Shown here one piece after another: positions 47,991 through 57,401 of a DNA stretch of 64,000 nucleotides; within the stretch, counting starts at the first letter, position 1; each line of letters starts with the position of its first letter. This DNA comes from Gonapodya sp. JEL0774 (taxonomy: Eukaryota > Monoblepharomycota > Monoblepharidomycetes > Monoblepharidales > Gonapodyaceae): the NCBI GenBank assembly GCA_027604505.1, contig JADIIX010000074.1:45778-109777 (forward strand). Reading direction: 5' to 3'. The notes under the pieces are model-generated. The model was not told the origin of the DNA and made no database searches. It saw only the letters and a list, made by a program, of their open reading frames with translations. The position numbers were made by a program, and so were the translations under genes.

Positions 47991-50198
47991 CTAACGGTCG
48001 ATCTCCCCTGAAAGTTGTTTGAATCGAAATGTGAGCAGGAGGCAACGAGGCCTCGATTGCACCAACTTACCGAACACAACATCACAAGTACCGATGATGG
48101 CAACCATGTCTGCGGAGGATAGAATGTCAGAGCGGAGGTTCAAACACCTTACAAACTAGAGCACACAAAGTTTCGTACCAGCTACAAAGTGACCTCGCAC
48201 CATCTACAACAAAATAAAGGGTGGGGAAGAGAGAGAGAAAGTAGAGAGATACAATTGTCAAAGACCCTTGCTTGAGGAATCCGCAGCGATTGAGAACAAA
48301 CCTTGTCAACGGCGAACAGGTGTGCGAACCCTGGTGCTCTGATCTTGCACCGGTATGGCTTATTAGTTCCATCGCTCACAATGTAGACGCCGAACTCCCC
48401 CTTCGGATGCTCGATGGCGGTGTAGGTCTCTCCCGGTGGAACTTGGAAGCCCTCAGAATAGAGTTTGAAGTGGTGGATAAGTGCCTCCATGCTCTCCTTC
48501 ATGCTTGCCCGGGGCGGCGGAGAGATCTTAGCGTCGTCGATCCTCACTGGCCCGGCCGGCATTTTGTCGAGACACTGGGCGATGATGTGCAGAGCCTGGC
48601 GCATCTCCTCCACACGGCAGAGATACCGATCATACGAGTCCCCGTTCACTCCAACCGGAACATCGAACTCGACCTGGTCGTAGGCGTCGTATGGCTGTGT
48701 CTTCCGCAAATCCCACGCGACACCCGAGGCACGGAGCATGGGTCCGGACATGCTGTACGCAAGCGCTTCGTCCGCGGTGACGATGCCGACGCCGATCGTA
48801 CGACCGCGCCAGATACGGTTGTTGGTAAACATCTCCTCCATTTCGTCCATCCGGGCAGCGAATTGAGAGGCCCACTTGTGGATGTCCTCGAGGAGGCCGT
48901 TGGGGAGGTCAAGGGAGACGCCACCGACGCGGACATAGGCAGCGTGCATGCGCGCGCCCGAGACACGCTCGTAGAACTCCATGAGTTTCTCGCGCTCTTC
49001 AAACATCCACAGGAAAGGTGTGAGTGCACCAACATCCATGGCGTGAGTGGTGACAGCCATGATGTGGTTGAGAACTCGGGTGATCTCGCCGAAGAGAGTA
49101 CGAATCCACTTGGCACGTTCAGGGACCTCAACGTTGAGAAGTTTCTCGACGGCGAGGCAGTAAGCGGTCCTGAATACACAAGGATGACAAACTTGGTCGG
49201 ATGCAACGTGGTCAATTCACAAACTCAAAACCCACTCGTTCGACATCATAGATACATAGTCAAGCCGGTCTGATGAATGTAAGTGTGTGCGCAAAAGAAC
49301 AGGATGCGAGGCTTCAGCAAACGCGCCCAACGAAAGAGATTGCTGCTTCACCTACCGAAGTAAGGCATAGCCTGCGCGTATGTCTTGTACTCAATGAGTT
49401 TCTCTGTCCCACGGTGGAGTAGGCCAATGTGGGGGTCCGCGCGAGTGATGATTTCTCCGGAAACCTCGGCGATAAGACGAAGCACACCGTGGGCGGCAGG
49501 GTGTTGGGGACCAAAGTTGACGGTGAACGTTTTGATTTTGGTGTCTAGTGGAGCAATGGCATAGAGCGAAACAGAGTAGATGAAGATGGGAAGGGAGGAA
49601 GGGAGGGCGGGGAGTCAGTGATGAACAGGGCGTGTGGTCATTGGGAGTGTGGAAATTTATCGGTAGACTTACCCTCTTCTCCCTGTACGGGGGGAGGAAT
49701 AAATCCGAAATAAAGTACAATGCGAGAAGCATAGTCGTAGTTTGGAGGGGGGGGACATACAATAAAAGAACAGAACCGATTTGACGTGTGTGAGGGGAAA
49801 AGAAGAATCCCCTTTGAGATGCATGACAACCCACCACCGGCGCATCTATTCAACACGACACCAGCAACATTCAAAAGACAAGGTCATGGTTAGTGATTTC
49901 AGGTCGTTTTGTTCCGCGTCTATTATGTCAATTCACCAATCTGCTCCTGGTAAATCATCGACGGGTCCGGCAATCTCCTGGTCGACGCGTACAGGTCTGT
50001 GTCGAGAACTCTCCGCCTAACAGGCCCCCCTTTGCCACGGCTAGTAGTAGCTGTGCGCTTCGCATCGACTGGTAGAGCCGGAGATGCAAGGGTGGGGTGG
50101 ATGGGCAGGGAGGCGAGAGCAGAGAACGGGCGGGGGGAGAGCGAACAGGTGGAGGCCAAGAGGCGAGAAGCGGATTTGAGTGATGCGCGTGCGTGCAT
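47991..50198 (-). CDS. NDUFS2: NADH:ubiquinone oxidoreductase 49-kDa subunit (complex I)
   Basis: The ATG at 50198 begins an Arg/Ser-rich mitochondrial presequence. Exons are 50198-49937, 49845-49835 (11 nt), 49682-49673 (10 nt), 49544-49356, then about 49267-49230 and 49170-48305, a short exon near 48194-48170, 48109-48071 and 48007-47991 (17 nt). The mature part contains [81 protein letters not shown] and the end [17 protein letters not shown], all diagnostic of NDUFS2/NuoD. It forms part of the quinone-binding Q-module in the matrix arm of complex I. A partial decayed copy lies at 62761-63786. Confidence 0.95.
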
Positions 50199-51950
50199 TG
50201 GTGGTATTTTTAGGCAGCGAATGGTCGGAGACTTTGCGTTTCTTGGGTTTTTGAGCCGAAGTCCCAGTCAGTAGAGTCTTTCAGCGAAGGAGTTGAGGAG
50301 GCAGCCAAAACAACGGATCGCCAGATACACAGGCCCGGAGAACGCCTTGTTTGTGGAGCTGATGCCCGTTGAGTGCGGTGCCGGTCTCGTTCACGATTTG
50401 GTCCGGGAGCGGTCGTTCGACATGGGCAGTCAACAGACATCACAAGCATCTTAAAATTTATGAATCGAATCGATCGAATGGTCATAAGGTCCACATTTAT
50501 TTCCATGCTCATATTTTATCTTCCAAGGCACATAGAAATGGAATATTTGGAGTTGTACACTCCATTACATTGACAACGAATATGCACACGCATAAAGCTC
50601 ATGCAAAAATTTGTTCAATTCAATTGATCTTGAGTTCCATTGCGATTGTATCCGACTACACTTGCTGGACGAGCATGAGAGCTTCCGTTCCTGGCACACC
50701 GGCTCCGCAAGTCAACGACAAATTCCATAATCGTCTTGGGATCACAAGAAACCAGAATTCACATCCCTTCCATTACCATTGATTGCTATACGCCGTCCGA
50801 TGGAAACTGCAGCCAGAAAATGGACGCGTTCTCGCCGAGGACACGACGGAGGTTGAATGGACACTTCACCTACTGCATACCCTTAGTGCTTTCCCACGAC
50901 GAGACCCCTCACGATTGCACGCCATCGGAACTCACAGTTGAAATGTTGTGAACCAACCGCTGGGCCACGGTGTCGGGTGCACTCGTTTTCAAAGAAAACA
51001 CGTCTGTTTGACTCTCGCGAGGGGTCGAATCCTCTCATTTCGTGAAATAATGGGTACCTGTGCGTTCACGATCGAGAACCAGAACGCGCTGCTTGAGCGA
51101 GAAACACAATTTAAGAACGGACCAGCGGGTGTCTCTTGTTGGGTAACTCGCGAACTATGACGGGCATCTGGCACAAGATTATTTACGTTTACCAGAACAT
51201 CATGTACCCAATCAATATCGTACATTCCGATTGGGTATAGTATGTTTTGGTATGTGTACTGATTTTCTGCCAAACAAACCCCAAAGTGAACCACTCTCTT
51301 GCCCCGAGGTGTGCGTGATGTTGTACACTTCGCAGCAACACAACGTTTGAAACCGGGCCAGGGCTCGTCATTCACTTCCGCAACGCCTCCCTTTCATAAA
51401 CCCTAGAGCTTACAATAATCCTCGCGCTCGTTCGGTTGCATGTCTCGTCGTGGACATTTCCAAGGAGCCACTTGTCTGCGGTTTGTGGTGTTCCATTTCC
51501 ACCCTTCACCACACACACACACGGACATACATTCCAACCCAGGTTTGGGCACCGAAGCGCACCCGTACCGTACCCTGCCGATCACAATTCACTATGGGCC
51601 ACACAAAATGAAACGGTGGGGGGCGTTTTGCTTTTGCTGCGAACAGGTTTCCACCAGCCTGCACGCACGCACGGAGGGATCTCTGTCCACACACGAGTCG
51701 CAACTCTACACCACTGGCGTCACACAAAAATGAACCCACCGAGGTTTTCTCGACGAGAGGGGACCACAAGGCAAGGTGCACAGAAACGAGTGTTCAGTTC
51801 TCAGTTTCTCAGGTTCCCCCCCCCCCGCCCCCCCCACCCCACCCCCCTCGCAACAGCAGTGGCTCGGCAAACCCACCGTGCAGAACGGACACATGGACAA
51901 CGGTTGACGTTGCCGTGCTTTTTTCAAAGTAGGTAGGTCCGAGTCGTGTC
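50199..51950. other. gene-free stretch between NDUFS2 and the GC-rich block
   Basis: No gene is recognised; open frames on both strands are short and carry no known motif. The left end should hold the NDUFS2 promoter. Composition is ordinary until about 51810, where C runs begin. Confidence 0.4.
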
Positions 51951-52063
51951 CCGTGGAATGGAGACGCGAAATCCTGTGAACAGCTCCCCCGCCCCCCTGC
52001 TGTGTACCTCCCAACGCACGCGATCGAACTGTTGCTTTGTGGTTGTATTCCTGATCCTACCGT

Positions 52064-52073
52064 NNNNNNNNNN
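52064..52073. other. assembly gap (10 N) inside GC-rich DNA
   Basis: Ten undetermined bases split the 3' region of the minus-strand coiled-coil gene. Flanks are dominated by C-rich runs on the plus strand. Confidence 0.95.
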
Positions 52074-54826
52074 ACTCCCCGCGCGGCCCTCCCCATCCCC
52101 CACCCGCCCTCACTTGCTCCCCCCACACCCACCTCACCCCCCACGGGCCTCCTCAACCCCTCAAAAACCCTCTGCCCGTGCCCCCCACTCCCCGCCCGGG
52201 CCCCCTTGACCCCCCTCACCACAAACCCCATTCCCTCCCCTGCCCGCACCCGGAGGTCCGCCTCGTGGCGGAGCACAGCGTGCACGAGGGACGCGCGAGG
52301 TTGGGCGGGGGCCGGGGGCAGGGAGAGAGGAAGCGAGAGGGGAACCGGGGGGTTCCCGCGCGGGGGGTGGAGAGGCGGGGGGAGGGTGGGGGTGGGGACG
52401 GGGAGGGGGGGGAGGGGGGAGGGGAGGTAGAAGGGGGACGGGGACGGGGGGCGGGTGGGGGGGGTGGGGGGACGACGGGAAGGTGAAGGGATGGCGGATG
52501 GTGTGTGTGTGCGTGCTGAGGCGTGCCGGGGGGTGTGGAGGGGGAGGCGGGGGATGGGCGAGTGTCCAGCCGAGGACCGGGACTGGTGCGCGAGTCGGTC
52601 GTGGCCAGCCACCGCCGCCGCCGCTGCTGTTTTCGACGGTGTCGGTAACCCGTCCCGTGCGTCCGGCCCCCGCGACGTGGCCGGCTGCGGCGGCGTTGGC
52701 CTGGGCTGGGGCTGGAGCAGGAGTCGGGTCTGGGACCCGTGTGACCCCGCACGATCACGATCACGAGCACTGGCACGCGGAGTGGGAGTGGGAGTTGGGT
52801 GCGGCACGGCCTGGGTGTGGGCCAGAGGTGGGGCCGATCCTCTGCTGCTCGTTCGCTGGCCTCCGTGGTCCGACCCCGACCCCGACCCCGCGCGTCCTTC
52901 TTGCTCAACCCCCCCCACCTCCTCACCCACCACGTCCACGTCCACGTCCACCACCACCCCTCCCACATCGTGCACGTCTTGCCCCTCTCGCCCCTCTTTG
53001 AGCTCTTTTCCCTCTTCTTCCTGCCCGCCGCCCGTGTTCGTACCCACCGCCACCGCCTCCCCCCCTGCCTCTTCTTCCTGCCCCTCCCCACCATCCCCCT
53101 CACCCTCCCCGTCCCCGTCCCACCCGCACCGGCCCCCGGTCCGCAGGATCACCCGGGCCTCGAGCTCGTCCACCACGGCGGCGAGCCACGCGTTTTCGGT
53201 GCCGGTGCGGTCGAGCTTTTGTGGGTGTGTGTGTGGGGGGTGTGGAGTTGGGGTCTTGGTTCACCACGTGTGTTTGTGACAGATCCCCCACCACCATCCC
53301 CCCCCCCCTGGGGTCTGGGTTCACCACGTGTGTTATTGACAGACCCCCCACCACCCCCCCACCAACGCCCCACCATCCCCCCGCCACACACCCACCATGT
53401 CCCTCAACCTCGCGTTCCACCTCACGACCTCCCCCACGCCGGATTCCATCTCGACGACGCACTGACGGGCCGCTTGGGCGCCCAGGTCTGCCACGGCCTG
53501 GTCGTGCTGGGATTGGATGGCGGAGAGGGAGCGGGAGTGGGCGTGGACGAGGTGGGAGAGGTGGGCGGCGTGGGTGGTGGGGAGGGAGGCCAGGTGGAGG
53601 GCGAGGTGGGCCGGGGTGGGCGGGGATGGGGTGGGGGGGGAGGTCTGGGAGGGCGGGCACGGCACGGGGGAAGGGAGGAGACTGATCACCCCGCGAGTCA
53701 CACACGGGTCACCCCACCCCACTCAGACTGATCACCCCACCCGCGAGTCACACGGGTCATCCCACCCCACTCAGACTGATCACCCACAAATCACACACAC
53801 GGGATCACCGCACCCCACTCCGCCAACCAACCCACCTTGACCTCCTCGACCTCTTTGGCCTGCTGTGTGATCTGGTCGAGCGTGGCGCGGAGCTGGGCGA
53901 TACGGGAGTGGAGGGCTGGAGGGGGGGGGCGTTTGGGGGGAGGTGAGAAGAGGGTGGGAAAGGGAAAGGAAGGGGACGGGACTTTACACTGGACGATGGC
54001 GAGTTTTTTGTCGAGGGGGGATGGGTCGGATGGCAGGGATGGCGGGGATGGGGGTGCGGGTCCCGATGCGTGTGGGTGTGGGGGAGTGCGCGCGGTGGGT
54101 CGAGAAGGGGCCCGACCCGCACCACCACCACCGCCCGCCCCACCACCAGCCGGGTGCCTGGCTCGACCTGCACCACCGGTACCGGTACCGATTGCACTGT
54201 CCTGCGCACCGACAAGTGCCGGACCTTTTCCCACGCCGACCCGGCCGACCCGGCCGACACCGCCGACAGGCAACGACGCCGCGCCAGCCTGCTCCTTCTC
54301 CTTCTGGAGCTCCTCCTCTGCGGCGATGAGGGTTCGGATCTGGTCGTGCTGGGCCAAGGAGAGGGAGACGAGGGTGGATGAGAGGTGGGAGGAGGAGGCG
54401 TGGCTTGGGGGTGGGTGGGGTGGGGTGTGGGGGGTGGGGTGGGGTGGATGGGAGAAAGCAAAAGAAGCGCAATGCAATGCAATCAACACACAGGTCGTCC
54501 AAGGCGAGCTGGATGTCAACGATTGAGTCCAAGCGGGCTTTGCAACTGAGGGAGATGGAGTGGGGATGGGGTTGGGAGTGGGGTGAGTTGGGAGTGGGAG
54601 AGTGGGAGTGGGAGGGGATGGGGGGAAGGAAGGGGAAGGAAGGGGAATGAATCAAGAGTCAGAATTGATGTGAGTAAGGGAAAGAGAGAGAGAGAGACAC
54701 AACACACTCGAGGAGGAGACAGAATAAATTGTCGATGGATTTGAGGTCAGCGGGAGAGATTGCGAGGGAAGCCGACACTTGGGAATTCTTTTGTTTCTTT
54801 GCCTTGGTTTTCTTCTTCTTAGCCAT
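52074..54826 (-). CDS. unrecognised coiled-coil protein, 3' end lost in gap
   Basis: I do not recognise the family. The ATG at 54826 opens a Lys-rich start (MAKKKKTKAKKQKNSQ) followed by ISPADLKSIDNLFCLLLE and a donor. Later coding pieces that look real are KARLDSIVDIQLALDDL (about 54540-54490), AQHDQIRTLIAAEEELQKEK (about 54350-54290), LHSRIAQLRATLDQITQQAK (about 53915-53840), HAHSRSLSAIQSQHDQAVAD (about 53560-53500) and ENAWLAAVVDELEARVI (about 53195-53140). Together they suggest an extended coiled coil with Gly/Pro/Glu-rich low-complexity insertions. The introns are G/C-run rich and contain tandem repeats. A Lys-rich head plus coiled coil is common among axonemal and basal-body proteins, and the neighbour is a flagellar kinesin, but that link is a guess. 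Confidence 0.45.
53249..53354. repeat. two direct copies of a 46-bp unit, 60 bp apart
   Basis: The unit around GGTTCACCACGTGTGTT, TGACAGA and CCCCCACCACC occurs at 53249-53294 and 53309-53354 with a few changes, probably in an intron of the minus-strand coiled-coil gene. Confidence 0.85.
53682..53822. repeat. three tandem copies of a 46-48 bp unit
   Basis: Copies begin at 53682, 53728 and 53776; each has CTGATCACCC, GAGTCACAC (AAATCACAC in the third) and CACCCCACTC blocks with small differences. They lie in an intron of the coiled-coil gene. Confidence 0.85.
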
Positions 54827-55311
54827 ATCAGTAGGGGAGAGGGAGGAGACACAGGGAGGGAGAGGGGGAATGAAATAGGGATTGCGATCTGATCGGACCA
54901 CAGCCTTGTTGACTGATAAAGGTTCGGCCAAGTATGTAGTAACATTCGCATTCCACTGTACATGCCTTGTTGGCCGGTGGTGAATCTTTTTGTGAATCAG
55001 AGTGTAGTGTACTTCCACAAGGTGTGGCAGGACCTGTGCCTTCCACTCCCAGATGACTTCTTTCTCAACCACTTGTGCGGTTTGCCCACAGTTCGGCTGT
55101 CGGTGCCGACAGAGTCAGTCCCATCGTCTGTGTAGTTTGTTCAGGAGCATGATGAGGACATTGGTTGTGGAAGAGTGAAGAGTGCGTCATTATTCAAAAT
55201 ATATACTCTAGGACGCAGGGGCCAGGTACTGTGGCCCACAGCTGTATTATCAATACCACGACACGGCGGGCAGAAAGATTCTCCGGATTCTCAGCCACAG
55301 ACCTTCACATA

Positions 55312-56451
55312 ATGGAAGCACATCTCTCGCCTGCAACTGACGCGATGCCAAGTGGCAGTCTCAAATCCCCCGTTTTCCCTCTCCAATCTCTCCCTCCCGA
55401 ACTCATTGATCGAATCGGAAGGTTTTGCGTCGACTACCCCCTGGCCCTCCCCACGGCATCCCTCAATCGACATCTCCACCATATTTTTTCCAAACCTGCC
55501 TCCATCGCCTCTCGCGCTCTCCGCTTTTACCCGTCCCCGGAGCACGCCCTCGTGTTGGAGACGAGAGCCGGACGAAGCGCGACACACCTCGAACACCTGA
55601 CCCGCTTCGCAGAGGTGGCGAAAAAGATAACAGTCGGATATGAGAGCACATTTGCCTTGGCAGAGGCTGCTCGCAGAGGATACGACACTGCAGTTGGTCT
55701 ACTTCTGCAGCGTGGAGCCTATTTGAGCTTCCACTTCCTCCAAGCCATTCTCCTCGCCGTGGAGGGTGATCACATAAATGCGGTACACCTTCTTTTGGCG
55801 TATGCTGTCCGGGAAGATGAGACCCAGTCCCAATCTCTACCGGCAAAGAGTTTACTTTGGGCAGCACAACACGGAAGCATACGAGTTGTCAACTTGCTTC
55901 TGGATCGTGGAGTGGATGTGAACATGTGGAACGGCCAGTTTCTGGCCGCTGCTGCCGTCCATGGTCACATGAACGTTTTGAAGCTCTTGCTCGAACGTGG
56001 GGCAGATCCGAGTCTGTCGGGGTTTTACGCCCTTCAGCAAGCCGCCGAGCAAAACCACTTCGGATGTGTCGAAGTGCTGCTCGACTACCTGGAATGTAAA
56101 GGCAATTGCCACGGAGAGGCGATGAGGGCTGCAGCAGCACGAGGGAACCGCGCGATGGTGGAGCTCCTTCTCGACCGGAACGTGGATCCGTCGAACGGAT
56201 ACTACCCGCGGGGAACTCCATTAAAGTGGGCTGTAGGGGCGTACGACCGCCATGACACTGTCTCCACCATACAACTGTTGATCGAACGTGGTGCGCGGGT
56301 GGACGAGGATGTCGTCCAGGAGGCAGAGCGGATTCACGCGCTCGGAACGTGTTCAGGGATAGAGAACATCGTGGATCACTTGCAACAAGAGTACGACGAG
56401 CAGCGCGGTGTCGGTGTCGACGGTGACGGTGACCCTGGCGATGATACATGA
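55312..56451 (+). CDS. F-box-like ankyrin-repeat protein, intronless
   Basis: The open frame continues upstream, but the ATG at 55312 (MEAHLSPATD) is the best start, giving about 379 aa. Near residues 20-65 the sequence LQSLPPELIDRIGRFC..LNRHLHHIF looks like a divergent F-box. Six or more ankyrin units follow, visible as repeats of A(A/V)..G....V.LLL.RG: GYDTAVGLLLQRGAYL, GSIRVVNLLLDRGVDVN, GHMNVLKLLLERGADPS, NHFGCVEVLLDYL and GNRAMVELLLDRNVDPS. The tail is acidic. Intronless F-box/ankyrin genes form large families in chytrid fungi; as a class they are thought to be substrate adaptors for SCF ubiquitin ligases. The partner is unknown. It lies between two genes of the GC-rich block but has milder composition. 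Confidence 0.8.
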   Translation: MEAHLSPATDAMPSGSLKSPVFPLQSLPPELIDRIGRFCVDYPLALPTASLNRHLHHIFSKPASIASRALRFYPSPEHALVLETRAGRSATHLEHLTRFAEVAKKITVGYESTFALAEAARRGYDTAVGLLLQRGAYLSFHFLQAILLAVEGDHINAVHLLLAYAVREDETQSQSLPAKSLLWAAQHGSIRVVNLLLDRGVDVNMWNGQFLAAAAVHGHMNVLKLLLERGADPSLSGFYALQQAAEQNHFGCVEVLLDYLECKGNCHGEAMRAAAARGNRAMVELLLDRNVDPSNGYYPRGTPLKWAVGAYDRHDTVSTIQLLIERGARVDEDVVQEAERIHALGTCSGIENIVDHLQQEYDEQRGVGVDGDGDPGDDT

Positions 56452-57401
56452 TGCAAGCCGTCGGTTCAATTTTTTGTTTGCTTTTTACTTATGTAGCGGT
56501 TTGCAAGGGTCGGAAACTTTGGCAACAAAATGCGCCCCACCGGGCATTTGGACCTGGTACCAGGTCGAACTTTTGAATTCAGCGCCGCGCAGCAGAATAT
56601 TTTTTTTTTTTTTGGATATGGGAAATGGCTATTATTTTGTTTTGATTTCAAGTTTCAACATGCTCACTGAAGTGTTGCGAATTATATGATGTACATTCCC
56701 AGATAGAGAGGGATGAAAACAAGCGGTTGGGCACTCACGAAGCAAAACGCTTGTTGGCGCGTCTGTAGATCTCAAGTTCGCTGAAATACGTCAAAAGGGT
56801 CATTGAAGGAAAGGTGGTTGAACGGCATTGGGCGAGGAAAGCACCCCACCCCAAGAGCTAAAAACGCCTCCTGTCACTCCACCAATTAAAAACATGAATT
56901 GCGAATGCTGAAAGGAGTTTTTCGGAAAACAGGTGATGGTGGTGGACGAACGGGTGGTGTTTGGCGAACTTTGGAGTGTGTGTGCTCATGTTTGGGAAGG
57001 TTGCACTCAGCTTTCACAAACTCAATTGTGCGTCACCACACTTCTCATAATGTACGCGTTTGGCTGGGTGAAGGATGGGGGATTGTGGTTTTCAGTCGGG
57101 ATTTGAATTTATACGCCAGTCGCGTCCCGCAATCCGAAGGATTCCAAGAATCTGAGACACCCCCCCCCACCCCCCCACCCTCCCCATTCCAAGATTATAT
57201 CGACTAGGTAGCTCCAACAATTATATATTGTCGATGGACTTTTTTGGTCGGCGGGAGATTAAAATTGAAAGGGGATTGCGATCAGATCGGACCACAGCCA
57301 GGTGATCGGGGATGGCGCGTGGGCTCTTGCGCGCGTGACACACACCGGCAACACGTGTCTCCCACCCACCCACCCACCCACCCACCCGCCCGCACCCGAA
57401 A
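56452..57401. other. intergenic stretch upstream of the kinesin gene
   Basis: No gene is recognised. It contains T and C runs, a CCCACCC microsatellite just before the kinesin start (57360-57390), and at 57227-57301 a fragmentary copy of the 5' end of the minus-strand coiled-coil gene. Confidence 0.5.
57227..57301 (-). pseudogene. fragmentary copy of the 5' end of the 54826 coiled-coil gene
   Basis: The blocks TTGTCGATGGA, CAGCGGGAGA-like CGGCGGGAGA and GGGATTGCGATC, then GATCGGACCACAGCC, match 54731-54765 and 54883-54905 in the same order and orientation. About 110 bp, including the MAKKKK start, is missing between them. It is too short to code for anything. Confidence 0.65.

Noticed and set aside
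48272-49273. 333-codon open frame on the plus strand
   Set aside because: It is the antisense shadow of the NDUFS2 exons, whose minus-strand reading has unmistakable complex I motifs.
52216-53731. Several long open frames on both strands (Pro/His/Arg-rich) in the GC-rich block
   Set aside because: Stop codons are rare in such composition, so length has no weight; only pieces with helical, non-repetitive sequence on the minus strand were kept.
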